Assembly: GCF_022811685.1 (NCBI RefSeq)
Contig: NZ_CP094532.1
Span: 1,327,501-1,391,500 of the forward strand
Source of the DNA: Chryseobacterium suipulveris
Lineage (GTDB): Bacteria; Bacteroidota; Bacteroidia; Flavobacteriales; Weeksellaceae
Direction of reading: 5' to 3'
DNA length: 64,000 bases
The position numbers were made by a program, and so were the translations under genes. The notes under the pieces are model-generated. The model was not told the DNA's origin. It saw nothing but the letters and a program-made list of their open reading frames with translations, and did not search any database. Position 1 is the stretch's first letter, and each line of letters begins with the position of its first letter. Of this stretch, positions 31,624-41,091 are shown piece after piece.

Positions 31624-34017
31624 CTAATTCCTCAAAGGTTTTCCGTTTTGAAGCATATACTGAATTCTCTCTAAAGTTTTTCTTTCACCGGTAAGTGACA
31701 GGAATGTTTCTCTTTCAAGGTTCAATAAATACTGCTCAGTTACTAAAGTCGGCTCGGAAAGGTTTCCTCCAACCATTACATATCCTAATTTATCGGCAAT
31801 TTTCTTGTCGTGTTCAGAGATGTAATTTCCTGCAAGCATTTGGTCGGTTCCCACATAGAACATCCCTAAAGCATCTTTACCAAGAACAGTTACTTTCTGC
31901 TCGATTGGTTGTGTGTAACCCTGTTCTGCAAGCAGTTTCGCAACTTTCTTCGCTTCAGCAATCTGACGGTTTTTATCTACCACCACAATGTCTTTGTGCT
32001 GCTCCAGAATTCCCATATCATAAGCTTCGTAAGCGGAAGTCGCTACTTTACCCATTGCGATATTCATAAATGCGTCGCGAAGTCTGTTCGTTTTCACGTC
32101 ATCTTTGTTGAATTCGCGGGAAGTTCTTAAAGTAAGCTCTTTAGTTCCACCACCTCCAGGAATTACACCAACTCCGGTTTCAACCAGTCCGATGTAAGTT
32201 TCTGCTGCAGCGACCACTCTGTCGGCGTGCATCGTCATTTCGCAACCACCTCCTAAAGTCATTCCGAAAGGTGCAACCACCACCGGAATAGAGGAGTAGC
32301 GAACTCTCATCATTGATTTTTGGAAGTAAGCAATTGCCATATTCAGGTCGTCCCAATCTTGGTCAATCGCCATCATCAGAATCATTGCTAAGTTTGCTCC
32401 AACAGAGAAATTTGCACCCTGATTTCCGACAACTAAACCGTCGTATTCTTTTTCTGCAAGGTCAATCGCACGGTTCAGTCCGTCAAGAACGCCACCGCCA
32501 AGTGAATTCATTTTGGAACGAATTTCAAAGTTGATGATTCCGTCGCCCAAATCCTGAATTGCAGATTCGGAGTTACTCCAAAGTGTTTTATCTTTTCTGA
32601 TATTATCGAGGATAATGAACGCATCCTGTCCAGGAATATCAGCATAATCAGATTTTGCTTGGTCAAAGAAAATTTTGTGACCTTTTTCGTTTACTTTATA
32701 GAAAGACTCAACGTTTTTCACCCAATCTGAAACTTCGTAACCGGCTTCTTTAGCCAGTTCTGCACCTTTCTGAACACCAACGGCATCCCAAATTTCGAAA
32801 GGCCCGTTTTCCCAACCAAAACCTGCACGCATGGCATCGTCGATTTTGTAAACTTCATCAGAAATTTCAGGAACTTTATGAGAAACATAAGCGAACAAAG
32901 CTCCAAGAGATTTTCTGTAAAGGTCTCCGGCTTTGTCTTTTCCACCGATTAGAACTTTGAAACGGTCAATCGGTTTATCAATGTTTTTCGTCATTTCCAG
33001 GGTAGGAAAGTTGGATTTGCCCTGAAGTTCGTATTCCATCGTATCTAAATTTAGACCGTGGATTTCGGATTTTCCTTCAGCGTTTTTCACTTTTTTGTAG
33101 AAACCGCCATCTGTTTTTGAACCAAGCCATTTATTATCCACCATTTTTTGGATGTAATCCGGCAATTCAAAAACATTATTGAAATTGTTAGCTTCAGCAC
33201 CGCTTCCGTGAACGCCTTTCGCCACCATTACTAAAGTATCCAAACCAACCACATCCGCAGTTCTGAAAGTCGCCGATTTCGGACGGCCAATTACAGGACC
33301 TGTTAATTTATCAATATCGGTAACAGAAAGTCCAAGATTTTTCACTTCGTGAAGAAGGTTCATCATACTGAAAACCCCGATTCTGTTGGCGATAAATGCA
33401 GGCGTATCTTTTGCAAGAACCGTAGTTTTACCCAGCATTTTAGCACCATATTCCATATAGAATTTAGCGATTTCAGGATCGGTATCTTTGGTTGGAATTA
33501 CTTCAAGAAGCGGTAAATATCTTACCGGATTGAAGAAGTGCGTTCCAGCGAAATATTTTTTGAAATCATCGCTTCTGCCTTCCACAAGCATATTAATCGG
33601 AATTCCGGAAGTGTTGGAAGATACCAAAGTTCCCGGCTTTCTGAACTGCTCAATTTTTTCGTAAACCGACTTTTTGATGTCGAGCCGTTCAACCACTACC
33701 TCAATAATCCAGTCGGTATTTTTGATTTTCGGTAAATCGTCATCGAAGTTTCCAACGGTGATTCTGTCGGCAAATTTTGGCGTGTAAAGCAGGGCAGGAC
33801 TTGCTTTTTTCAGTTTCTCAAAGTTTTCGGAAGCAATTCTGTTTCTTACGGCTTTGTCGTCTTTGGTAAGACCTTTTTTCTGTTCGGCTTCGGTCAATTC
33901 GAAAGGCACGATATCGAGCAAAAGCACCTGTACGCCAATGTTGGCGAAGTGCGCCGCAATACCGGAACCCATAATTCCTGAACCGAGAACGGTAACGTGT
34001 TTAATACGTCTTTTCAT
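31624..34017 (-). CDS. fadB: 3-hydroxyacyl-CoA dehydrogenase/enoyl-CoA hydratase fusion
   Basis: 797 residues. The dehydrogenase comes first: V-L-G-S-G-I-M-G-S-G-I-A (about 9-20, NAD site), S-N-T-S-G-I-P (about 133) and H-F-F-N-P-V (about 161). The enoyl-CoA hydratase domain follows at about 500-720, with F-S-V-G-A-N-L-A-M (oxyanion loop) and G-L-V-E-T-G-V-G-V-I-P-G-G-G-G-T-K-E-L (catalytic Glu region). This order matches FadN of Bacillus, not E. coli FadB. It performs hydration and oxidation steps of beta-oxidation and starts 9 bp after marR. Confidence 0.92.
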   Translation of the reverse strand: MKRRIKHVTVLGSGIMGSGIAAHFANIGVQVLLLDIVPFELTEAEQKKGLTKDDKAVRNRIASENFEKLKKASPALLYTPKFADRITVGNFDDDLPKIKNTDWIIEVVVERLDIKKSVYEKIEQFRKPGTLVSSNTSGIPINMLVEGRSDDFKKYFAGTHFFNPVRYLPLLEVIPTKDTDPEIAKFYMEYGAKMLGKTTVLAKDTPAFIANRIGVFSMMNLLHEVKNLGLSVTDIDKLTGPVIGRPKSATFRTADVVGLDTLVMVAKGVHGSGAEANNFNNVFELPDYIQKMVDNKWLGSKTDGGFYKKVKNAEGKSEIHGLNLDTMEYELQGKSNFPTLEMTKNIDKPIDRFKVLIGGKDKAGDLYRKSLGALFAYVSHKVPEISDEVYKIDDAMRAGFGWENGPFEIWDAVGVQKGAELAKEAGYEVSDWVKNVESFYKVNEKGHKIFFDQAKSDYADIPGQDAFIILDNIRKDKTLWSNSESAIQDLGDGIINFEIRSKMNSLGGGVLDGLNRAIDLAEKEYDGLVVGNQGANFSVGANLAMILMMAIDQDWDDLNMAIAYFQKSMMRVRYSSIPVVVAPFGMTLGGGCEMTMHADRVVAAAETYIGLVETGVGVIPGGGGTKELTLRTSREFNKDDVKTNRLRDAFMNIAMGKVATSAYEAYDMGILEQHKDIVVVDKNRQIAEAKKVAKLLAEQGYTQPIEQKVTVLGKDALGMFYVGTDQMLAGNYISEHDKKIADKLGYVMVGGNLSEPTLVTEQYLLNLERETFLSLTGERKTLERIQYMLQNGKPLRN

Positions 34018-34026
34018 TATGATTTT

Positions 34027-34479
34027 TTATTTTTTTTGATTCAGATCGTTTGCAATTTTCAGGATGTCGCTCATCACTTCCTTAAAGATTTCCAGTTTTT
34101 CGGGAGCGATTTTGTCCATCACTTTTTTGTTGAAGTTTACAACCACTTCCTTCGAAAGGTTGCGGGAATTCAGGCCTTTGTCTGTCAGTTTGATAATCAC
34201 CTCGCGTTTGTCGTTGGTGGTTTTTTCTTTGTAGATGTAGCCGTTGTCCTCCAAAAGTTTGATGATCCTGGTTAAAGAAGTTGGCTCAATCGCCATTTTT
34301 GGACCGAGGTTGGTACTTCTGGTTCCTTCTTTCGGGTCGATTTTTAAGAGTGTAAGTGCCTGAACAGCGGTCGCGTCGTGATCCTGTGCCATTTCTGAGT
34401 ACATTTTCGAAACAGCGAGCCAGGTAGATTTTAGAATTAAGTCGATGTTCTCAACTTTTTCAGAATTTTTCTTTTCCAT
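34027..34479 (-). CDS. MarR-family regulator of the beta-oxidation operon
   Basis: 150 residues with a winged helix at about 45-115 (AVQALTLLKIDPKEGTRSTN, then LTRIIKLLEDNGYIYKEKTTNDKR, the recognition helix and wing). It is the first gene of the operon. The palindrome at 34515-34540 overlaps its promoter, so it probably represses itself and the fatty-acid genes until an acyl-CoA or fatty acid binds. Ligand and mechanism are inferred from family and position. Confidence 0.88.
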   Translation of the reverse strand: MEKKNSEKVENIDLILKSTWLAVSKMYSEMAQDHDATAVQALTLLKIDPKEGTRSTNLGPKMAIEPTSLTRIIKLLEDNGYIYKEKTTNDKREVIIKLTDKGLNSRNLSKEVVVNFNKKVMDKIAPEKLEIFKEVMSDILKIANDLNQKK

Positions 34480-34501
34480 AACTTACTTAATGTGGTTCAG
34501 A

Positions 34502-34509
34502 CAAATATA
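34502..34509 (-). promoter_or_regulatory. -7 box of the beta-oxidation operon
   Basis: TATATTTG on the minus strand, 22 bp before the marR start codon. The -33 position falls inside the operator palindrome. Confidence 0.65.
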
Positions 34510-34514
34510 ACAAA

Positions 34515-34540
34515 AAAATACTATGCATGCATAGTATTTT
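34515..34540. promoter_or_regulatory. Operator palindrome O1 of the MarR regulator
   Basis: A perfect 26-bp palindrome with core TACTATGCATGCATAGTA. Its core ends 9 bp from the -7 box, so a bound dimer would cover the -33 region. Near copies occur at 34598-34615 and 48298-48315. Confidence 0.8.
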
Positions 34541-34597
34541 AGTCTGTTGAGTTAATAGATTGATAATCAGAAAAATAATTGATATGATTCACATAAT

Positions 34598-34615
34598 TCT
34601 ATGCATGCATAATAC
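34598..34615. promoter_or_regulatory. Operator copy O2
   Basis: TTCTATGCATGCATAATA, two changes from the O1 core, 78 bp further upstream of marR (centre to centre). It lies between the marR promoter and the end of the ABC ATPase gene, so it probably strengthens repression of the marR operon. Confidence 0.6.
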
Positions 34616-34641
34616 TTTAAACGCTATCTGTAAATGTAGAT

Positions 34642-35565
34642 TTAATGGTAGTTTTCAATTAAATCTGCAATTTCTTTAAAGGAACCACATTTTCTTTGGG
34701 AATTGTCGATCCAAATCTCCCAAAAACCGTCCTTAAACTCAAAATTTAAGGAAGAGAGATTTTTTTTGAAGTTTTTTTGAAGAAAAGAGTACAGCATTTC
34801 CTTCTGTAAAACCGGAGCTGAAATCTTCGGCGGAACGAAATCTTCATTGAAATGAAACAGCTTCGGATTCAGCAGTTCATCGTGACCAATTAGAATATCT
34901 TCCGTAATTCCTGATGAAAGTTGTAAGTCCTTGATAAACCAAATCTTGTCGGAAAATTCCTTTGCCAAACGCCAATCGTGAGAAGAGAAAAGAATGAGTT
35001 TATTCTGAGTTTTTGCGAGGGTTCGAAGGAGCTTCAGGATGATGATTTTGTTTTCCTCATCAAGATGAGTCGTGGGTTCATCCAGAATAATCATCGGCGA
35101 ATTCTGCGCTAAAGCCCGACCGATAAAAGCTTTCTGCAAGTTTCCATCCGAAAGTTTCTGCAAAGGAAAATCTTTATACTGACTTAAATTCAAGTCGATG
35201 ATGATTTCTTCAATTTCTGATTTGTCCTCTTCATTTAATTCAAAATAATATGGATAATGAATGTATTTTCCGAGCGAAACGAGATCTCTTAAAGTATAAT
35301 TTGCGGGAACTTGCGCTTTAGAAAAAACTACGGCAATCTGTTCGGCAATCTCCTTGTTGGAAAGTGTTTTGACGTTTTTACCATTAACAGAAATATCTCC
35401 ATTCAAAACAGGTATTTGGTGGAGTATGGATTTGATCAAAGTGGTTTTGCCGACGCCGTTGTTTCCGATGAGAAGGCCAACTTCACCCAGATCCATAGAA
35501 GCATTCACGCCTTTAATTAAAGGAGTTTTGTAGCCGATGTCTGTATTTTTTAACTCTAAAAACAT
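34642..35565 (-). CDS. ABC transporter ATPase, siderophore/cobalamin type
   Basis: 307 residues from ATG 35565; a start seven codons upstream is also open. Walker A is G-N-N-G-V-G-K-T-T (about 35-43), the signature L-S-D-G-N-L-Q-K-A (about 137) is a variant of LSGGQ, Walker B is M-I-I-L-D-E-P-T (about 157), and the switch His is S-S-H-D. After the ATPase core (about 215) a C-terminal extension of some 90 residues has no recognised domain. It pairs with the FecCD permease at 35780. No substrate-binding protein gene is adjacent. Confidence 0.85.
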   Translation of the reverse strand: MFLELKNTDIGYKTPLIKGVNASMDLGEVGLLIGNNGVGKTTLIKSILHQIPVLNGDISVNGKNVKTLSNKEIAEQIAVVFSKAQVPANYTLRDLVSLGKYIHYPYYFELNEEDKSEIEEIIIDLNLSQYKDFPLQKLSDGNLQKAFIGRALAQNSPMIILDEPTTHLDEENKIIILKLLRTLAKTQNKLILFSSHDWRLAKEFSDKIWFIKDLQLSSGITEDILIGHDELLNPKLFHFNEDFVPPKISAPVLQKEMLYSFLQKNFKKNLSSLNFEFKDGFWEIWIDNSQRKCGSFKEIADLIENYH

Positions 35566-35779
35566 TTTTCTCACAGAGATTTTCACATATTTTTATCTTT
35601 ATTGAAGTAATCTTAATATGCTTGGTACTGACTGAATTAATGTAAATATCGTCAATACGATGACTGAATTAATATAAAATACGTCATTATGCTGACAGAA
35701 TTTTCAAAACCTATTCAAATATTAACACAAAATCTTTTGGTTAACCTCCAAAACTTGGCTCTTCCGATAGCTATCGGAA

Positions 35780-36751
35780 TTACTTGGCTCTTTTTGTGAG
35801 CATCATCAGTATCACCGGAATTCCAAACAGCGATGTAATCACATTCAGCGGAAACTGCGTGAGTTCCGAGATCACCGAAAAAACCTGCATAATCAGAATT
35901 CCCAAAATCATATTCAAAATCCATTGCTGCCACAGTTTTGCCGGGTTATAAATCATCCTGCTGAAATGCGGTACCACAATCCCAATAAACAGGATCGGTC
36001 CCAGAAAAGCGGTGACAGAAGCCGACAGCAAAGATGATGAAATAATGACAAGGAATTTCAGGTGCTGAAGATTCACGCCCAAACTTTGCGCATAAGCCGA
36101 ACCTAAGGAATTTCCGATCAATGGCTTTATCGTTTTGAAACTGAGTAACAATCCAAAAACGACAATAATTGCCAATACCAAAATCTGGTTTCTCGACACT
36201 TGGTTATTTGCCCCGAAACTCCATAAGATATAGTTTTTTAAACTCTGATTTTCCGCATAAAACTGAAGGATCGAGACCACCGCTCCCGCCAAAGCCGAAA
36301 CCAGAAAGCCGAAAATTATCAGAAAACTTTTGTCCTGAAACCGATTCGAGAAAGCAAGCAAAACCACCATCAACAAAAACGCTCCGAGAATTGCCGAAAA
36401 ACTCAGGAAGCTGTTTTGCAAGAATTCTGGCAGCACGAAGTCCCTCGAAAAGAAGATGTAGAAAGCCACGCTTAAACTCGCGACCGAAGTAATTCCCAAA
36501 ACCGACGGACCCGCCAGAGGATTCTGAAAATATTCCTGCAAAAGAAACCCCGAAGTGGGAATCGAGATTCCCGCCAAAAGCATCACCAAAACGCGGTTGA
36601 TGCGCAGCCCGGCAATTTGTGAGTTTTCAGCTGTTGACGAAAGAAAGTCCTCAACTTTCAAATCAATGAACCCTGTGTTTAAGTTGATGAAAACAACAAC
36701 GACGCACAGCAAAAATAATGCAAAACAGTATTTTGTAAATTTATTATTCAT
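35780..36751 (-). CDS. FecCD-family ABC permease
   Basis: 323 residues with about nine or ten membrane segments. The motifs R-I-N-R-V-L-V-M-L-L-A-G (about 49-60), Q-E-Y-F-Q-N-P-L-A-G-P-S-V-L-G-I-T (about 72-88) and P-H-F-S-R-M (about 258, coupling helix) are typical of iron-siderophore or vitamin B12 importers. The gene precedes the ATPase by about 215 bp that contains GACTGAATTAAT repeats and TAGCTATCGGA, with no gene. Confidence 0.88.
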   Translation of the reverse strand: MNNKFTKYCFALFLLCVVVVFINLNTGFIDLKVEDFLSSTAENSQIAGLRINRVLVMLLAGISIPTSGFLLQEYFQNPLAGPSVLGITSVASLSVAFYIFFSRDFVLPEFLQNSFLSFSAILGAFLLMVVLLAFSNRFQDKSFLIIFGFLVSALAGAVVSILQFYAENQSLKNYILWSFGANNQVSRNQILVLAIIVVFGLLLSFKTIKPLIGNSLGSAYAQSLGVNLQHLKFLVIISSSLLSASVTAFLGPILFIGIVVPHFSRMIYNPAKLWQQWILNMILGILIMQVFSVISELTQFPLNVITSLFGIPVILMMLTKRAK

Positions 36752-36879
36752 TGAAAAAGATGGCGTCTTATGGTTTTTTGCATTTCACTTACTCAACCTC
36801 GCAGGTAAATGATTTGCGATTTAATAGATGGGGAAACGGATATAATTTCGTGTCAAAATTAACAATTAAAATAATTATT

Positions 36880-37928
36880 ATGAAAACGAAAATCTATCTG
36901 TTTGCTGCAATCGTATCAGCAATAATTTCAATGAAGGCACAGATCCATCCCGGGAATTCATTAGTTGTACCTGAGTTTGGTACCGGGCTTAGTAAGACTT
37001 ATGTGTCAAATGGTGCTTTTCAAGTAATTGCAAAACCATATTTTACGATTAACTTGAAAACAGTTCCAAATAGTTTAGCGACCAATGCAGGTCCTAATAC
37101 TGTTGCGATGTACAATAATGATTTATTTGTAAGCTTGTCTCAAGCCAATCAGCGGATTTATAAGTTTCCGAACTATGGTCCAGATCCTGTACAGTCGATC
37201 GCCAATGTTTCCCAGGTTACTAATCTTTCGTCGGATTACGTCGGGATAGCTTTTGATTCGATGGGGAACCTCTATGCTTCAGAAGGACCGGCTTATCTGA
37301 ATACAAATATTTATAAATATACCATTGCAGACAAGTACGCCACAAGAGTTAATTTAGGAAACGGTGGAGTCACTTCTTATTTCTCCAATATTACTTTTGA
37401 CGCGGCAGGAAATCTTTGGGCAAGTGATTATCTCAATAACAGAATTGTGGCTATAAAAACCGCAAATCTTAACACGGTCGGTGCACAGATGCATTCGTTC
37501 TACACCAATTCTTTAAGTTGGGCAGCAAATGGAGGAGTTGCATCAAATGACGACGTGAATCTTAAGTCAAAGAATATTGTCAGATTGTTTAATTTGCCGG
37601 AAGGTGTGGCTTTTGATAATCAGGGAATTTATGGGTAGCCAATAACAGTGATAATACTGTAAATGCCGCAGGAACTATCGTGAAGATTACCCCAACGAAA
37701 CTTAATCAAATTTTAGCGGTAAACGGCGGCATTTCGGCTCTCCCTAATGAAAGTAACTCTGCAACTGGTTTCTATATATGGAATTTGCCCAATGGACCCA
37801 ACGGACATCCAAAACTGGGAGGTATGCAAATCGACAAAGCCAAAGCGAGACTTTATGTGAGCGATCAAAATAACGGATCAGGGATGTGGTTTCGATCAGC
37901 AGATTGGCATTTTTCAACAGTTCTGTAG
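36880..37928 (+). pseudogene. Secreted beta-propeller-like (NHL/SMP-30) protein, frameshifted
   Basis: The first frame (252 residues from ATG 36880) has a signal peptide (ending at SMKAQ) and propeller-like repeats such as G-I-A-F-D-S-M-G-N-L-Y-A-S-E and I-T-F-D-A-A-G-N-L-W-A-S-D. It ends at TAG 37638 in F-D-N-Q-G-I. Inserting one T in the ATTTATGGG stretch (37627-37635) gives L-W-V-A-N-N-S-D-N-T, continuing into a frame that runs to 37928. A further shift near 37890 is possible because the last 15 codons no longer look propeller-like. Extracellular, substrate unknown. Confidence 0.65.
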
Positions 37929-37959
37929 AATCACGGGTCATCTCGAACCATTTTTGCGA

Positions 37960-38016
37960 TTAGGTTTTCACGCTCAAAAGCAGACCGATTACGGTCAGGA
38001 AAATTAGTTTTTTCAT
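37960..38016 (-). pseudogene. Signal-peptide-only gene remnant
   Basis: ATG at 38016 opens MKKLIFLTVIGLLLSVKT and stops. This is a normal signal-peptide start without a mature protein. It abuts the tail of the broken propeller gene on the other strand, so the region may hold a deletion scar. Could also be a chance frame. Confidence 0.35.
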
Positions 38017-38038
38017 GGTGTCAAAGTTTTTTTTGGTG

Positions 38039-38611
38039 TTATTTCATTGAGTTCAGTTTTTCTTCCAGCATTTCCTTGCTCATCATTCCCACGGTTTCAT
38101 CGGTTTTGTCACCTTTTCTCATAAAAGTGAAAGGGATCGATCCACCGTCCCACTGTTTGAAATTGGCGTGGAAGAATTCTGGAGTGACCTTCATTCCGTC
38201 CAAAAGGATGATGTTGTTGGAAAGTCCCTGTTCTTCGCCAAAATTCTTCACCTTCGTGTTCCAGTCGTTTTTGTCGTCCAAACTGATGAAGGTAAATTTC
38301 ACCGGCTGCGATTTCAGTTCCTGCATTTTTTCTTTGAAGTGGGGGATTTCGCGCATACACGGACCGCACCACGTCGCGAAGAAGTTGGTCACATAAAGCG
38401 TGTCGTTGTTTTGTTTAGCCAGGATTTTGGAGGTTTCTTCGGGAGAAACTTCTACGGCTTTAAAGGGAATTATTGCTTCAGAGGTTTCATTCGATTCTGA
38501 AACAGTTACGGAATCTTCAGTTTGTGCTTCGGTATTTTCTTCAATTTTCGATTCTTTTTTACAAGCCGAAAACATCGCCAAAACCATTGCTCCCAAAATT
38601 ACTTTTTTCAT
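38039..38611 (-). CDS. TlpA-like thioredoxin lipoprotein
   Basis: 190 residues. The signal peptide ends in a lipobox (MFSACKK, Cys17), followed by an acidic, Ser/Thr-rich linker (about 20-55). The thioredoxin domain has F-F-A-T-W-C-G-P-C-M-R-E-I-P (Cys pair near 81 and 84) and I-P-F-T-F cis-Pro (about 159). It is periplasmic and membrane-tethered, probably reducing disulfides for cytochrome assembly or repair. Divergent from the reductase at 38632, with 20 bp between starts. Confidence 0.88.
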   Translation of the reverse strand: MKKVILGAMVLAMFSACKKESKIEENTEAQTEDSVTVSESNETSEAIIPFKAVEVSPEETSKILAKQNNDTLYVTNFFATWCGPCMREIPHFKEKMQELKSQPVKFTFISLDDKNDWNTKVKNFGEEQGLSNNIILLDGMKVTPEFFHANFKQWDGGSIPFTFMRKGDKTDETVGMMSKEMLEEKLNSMK

Positions 38612-38631
38612 TTATTTTTTATTATTTTTGA

Positions 38632-39771
38632 ATGTTAAATCTTATGGAAAAACTTCTGCCGAAAGCAAAACAGCAAAAATTTCATCTGCTAAAATTAACC
38701 AAAAAGCAGCAACTGACCAAAAACACTTTTTCACTGGAATTCGAAATTCCAGAAAACCTGAAGCAGGAATTTCGTTTTGATGCGGGTCAATATGTCACTT
38801 TGAAATATCCGTCGAAAGGCGAGGTTTATCAGAATGATTTTTCGATGACTTCTGCGCCGTATGAAGAAAAGCTGACTTTAGGAATCAAAATCAATAGTGA
38901 AGAGAGCTCTACCAACGATTTGTTCCACGGTTTCGAACCTGGTCATCTGGTGGAAGTTTCGGAACCGAAAGGAAGATTTACTTTGACATCGAAACCCCAC
39001 GAATTCCGCACCATCATTGGTTTTGCGGGTGGAATCGGGATCACTCCGCTGCTCAGTCATTTTAAGAATATCCTGCACAACGAACCGAGAACACGGCTCT
39101 ACCTGTTCTACGGAAATACGACCAAGGATAATGTTCCCTTTAAGAAAGAGATTGATGAATTGGTTGAAAAAAACAAGTCGCGTTTTGAAGTTCATTATTT
39201 TTATTCAAGAGAAAAAGTTGGGAATGCCTTTTTGGAAGGACGGCTGGACGAAAAAAAACTGCACCTCATTATCAATCAGCTGATGATGATCGACGATACT
39301 GATGAAGAGGTCACTTTGTGGGATTCTGTGGACGAGGTGCTGATTTGCGGAAAAGGGGAGATGATTAAATCTCTCGCAAACGCTTGCTACAACAACGGAA
39401 TTCCGAAAAAGAACATCCACTTTGAACTGTTCGAGGAGTATAATGAAGACATTTATTCGCAGGAAAAAGAATTCCCTTTAGTTGAAGACATTGCGGTTGA
39501 TTTTAAGATATTCAACAACCGTTATCAAACCTCGTTGAAGGATAATAAAATGAGGTTGCTTCAGCAATTATTGATACAGAAATTTCCTGTTCCGTATTCC
39601 TGCAAATCGGGAATTTGCGGCAGCTGCGAATGTGTTCTGGAAGAAGGGGAGGTAGAACTTTTAGAAAACGAATACCTCACCGAAAAAGAGGAAAAATCAG
39701 GAAAGATTTTGGCGTGCATGTCGGTAGTTTTGAGCAAAAAAATAAAGGTAAATTTTGATCTGGATTCTTGA
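38632..39771 (+). CDS. PaaE-like flavin reductase with plant-type 2Fe-2S domain
   Basis: 379 residues; a second ATG at codon 5 may be the real start. Domain order: FAD-binding (F-D-A-G-Q-Y-V-T-L, then N-D-F-S-M-T-S), NAD(P)-binding (F-A-G-G-I-G-I-T-P-L-L, about 129-139) and a C-terminal ferredoxin with C-K-S-G-I-C-G-S-C then C-M (about 323-365). It transfers electrons from NAD(P)H to a partner oxygenase or desaturase. No paaABCD genes are near, so phenylacetate degradation is not implied. Confidence 0.85.
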   Translation: MLNLMEKLLPKAKQQKFHLLKLTKKQQLTKNTFSLEFEIPENLKQEFRFDAGQYVTLKYPSKGEVYQNDFSMTSAPYEEKLTLGIKINSEESSTNDLFHGFEPGHLVEVSEPKGRFTLTSKPHEFRTIIGFAGGIGITPLLSHFKNILHNEPRTRLYLFYGNTTKDNVPFKKEIDELVEKNKSRFEVHYFYSREKVGNAFLEGRLDEKKLHLIINQLMMIDDTDEEVTLWDSVDEVLICGKGEMIKSLANACYNNGIPKKNIHFELFEEYNEDIYSQEKEFPLVEDIAVDFKIFNNRYQTSLKDNKMRLLQQLLIQKFPVPYSCKSGICGSCECVLEEGEVELLENEYLTEKEEKSGKILACMSVVLSKKIKVNFDLDS

Positions 39772-40388
39772 AGAAAATTTTAGACATATTAAAATCATTT
39801 TTCAATTTGGTTGAAATCGGGATTTTGCTGATGATCTTGGCAAATATCTGGGTTTTCGCGTTGACCAACGGTAGAACCTACACCAAAATTTCTAAGATTC
39901 CGCCGAGAGAAACTGCACTGGTTTTGGGAACTTCGCCGAAAATGAAATCGGGGCTTTCCAATCCTTACTTTACGTCGAGGATGAATGCCACCGCATTGCT
40001 TTACCACCACGGTAAAATCAAGAAAATCATTGTGAGCGGTGAAAAAAGCGCTGGTTACGACGAACCTGCCGCGATGAAGAATTTCCTCGTCTATCAGGAA
40101 GGAGTTCCCGAAAATATTATCATTGAAGATCCGAAAGGTTTCAAGACCCAGATCAGCATCAAAAACTGTTTGGAGGTGTACAAACAAAATGACGTGATTA
40201 TCGTTTCGCAGGGTTTCCACAATTTGCGGGCACTTTTTTATGCGAGAAACAGCAATATGAACGCGCTCGGTTTTGATGCGCAGGATGTGTCGGCAAACCA
40301 AAGTTTCTACCGAAACCAGTCGCGGGAATTTTTGGCAAGAGTGCTTGCAGTGGTGTATTACGTCTTCAACATCGAGCAGCACAGTTAA
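39768..40388 (+). CDS. ElyC/SanA/YdcF-family (DUF218) membrane protein
   Basis: 206 residues. The TTG start overlaps the TGA of the previous gene by four bases (TTGA), indicating translational coupling. A membrane anchor (about 15-33) precedes the DUF218 domain: T-A-L-V-L-G-T-S, K-K-I-I-V-S-G-E-K and I-I-V-S-Q-G-F-H-N-L-R-A. Family members affect envelope integrity, and SanA of E. coli is linked to vancomycin exclusion. Substrate unknown. Confidence 0.82.
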   Translation: MKKILDILKSFFNLVEIGILLMILANIWVFALTNGRTYTKISKIPPRETALVLGTSPKMKSGLSNPYFTSRMNATALLYHHGKIKKIIVSGEKSAGYDEPAAMKNFLVYQEGVPENIIIEDPKGFKTQISIKNCLEVYKQNDVIIVSQGFHNLRALFYARNSNMNALGFDAQDVSANQSFYRNQSREFLARVLAVVYYVFNIEQHS

Positions 40389-40472
40389 AAACCCAATTTG
40401 TTTGATGATGATTTTTAACATTAAATAAAGCGGAAATTCAATCTAAATATTATCTTTGTAAAAAAGTAAAAT

Positions 40473-41090
40473 ATGCTCGTCATCGGAATTGCAGGCGGAA
40501 CTGGATCGGGAAAAACCACCGTGGTCAACAAAATTTTGCAACAGTTGAATACTGAAGGCGTGAATGTCCTTTCCCAAGATAATTACTATCATGACAATCA
40601 GCACCTTACGCTTTCTGAAAGAGAAATGCTGAACTACGACCACCCGAAATCCATCGACTTCGATCTTCTGATCAAGCATGTGAAAATGCTGAAAAATGGC
40701 GAGACCATCAATCAACCGCTGTATTCGTTTGTGACGCATTCCAGAACCGGCGATCACGTTGCAGTGGAACCGAAAAATGTTCTGATTGTTGAAGGAATTC
40801 TGGTCCTTACCAACAAAGATCTTTTGAAAGAATATGACTTGAAGGTCTTTGTGCACGCTGATTCCGACGAACGCTTAATCCGCAGAATCCGTCGCGACAC
40901 GCAGGAAAGAGGGCGAGATCTGCAGGAAGTTCTTCACCGCTATCAAACGACGTTGAAACCGATGCACCTGGAATTCATCGAGCCGTCGAAAAACGAAGCC
41001 GACCTGATTGTTCCGAATATGAAGCAGAATACGGTCGCTATTGATTTTCTGTCAACCGTCATCAACAACACCCTGAAAAAATCACACTGA
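40473..41090 (+). CDS. udk: Uridine kinase
   Basis: 205 residues. P-loop G-I-A-G-G-T-G-S-G-K-T-T-V (about 5-17), D-N-Y-Y-H-D (about 36), Y-D-H-P-K-S-I-D-F-D (about 55) and R-R-I-R-R-D-T-Q-E-R-G-R (about 135-146) are all typical. It phosphorylates uridine and cytidine for pyrimidine salvage. A TATCTTTG box lies at 40451-40458. The next gene starts 2 bp after its stop, so the two are co-transcribed. Confidence 0.94.
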   Translation: MLVIGIAGGTGSGKTTVVNKILQQLNTEGVNVLSQDNYYHDNQHLTLSEREMLNYDHPKSIDFDLLIKHVKMLKNGETINQPLYSFVTHSRTGDHVAVEPKNVLIVEGILVLTNKDLLKEYDLKVFVHADSDERLIRRIRRDTQERGRDLQEVLHRYQTTLKPMHLEFIEPSKNEADLIVPNMKQNTVAIDFLSTVINNTLKKSH

Positions 41091-41091
41091 A

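Noticed and set aside
38632..39771. Phenylacetate degradation locus
   Set aside because: Only a PaaE-like reductase is present. No paaABCD, paaG, paaZ or paaK genes are nearby.
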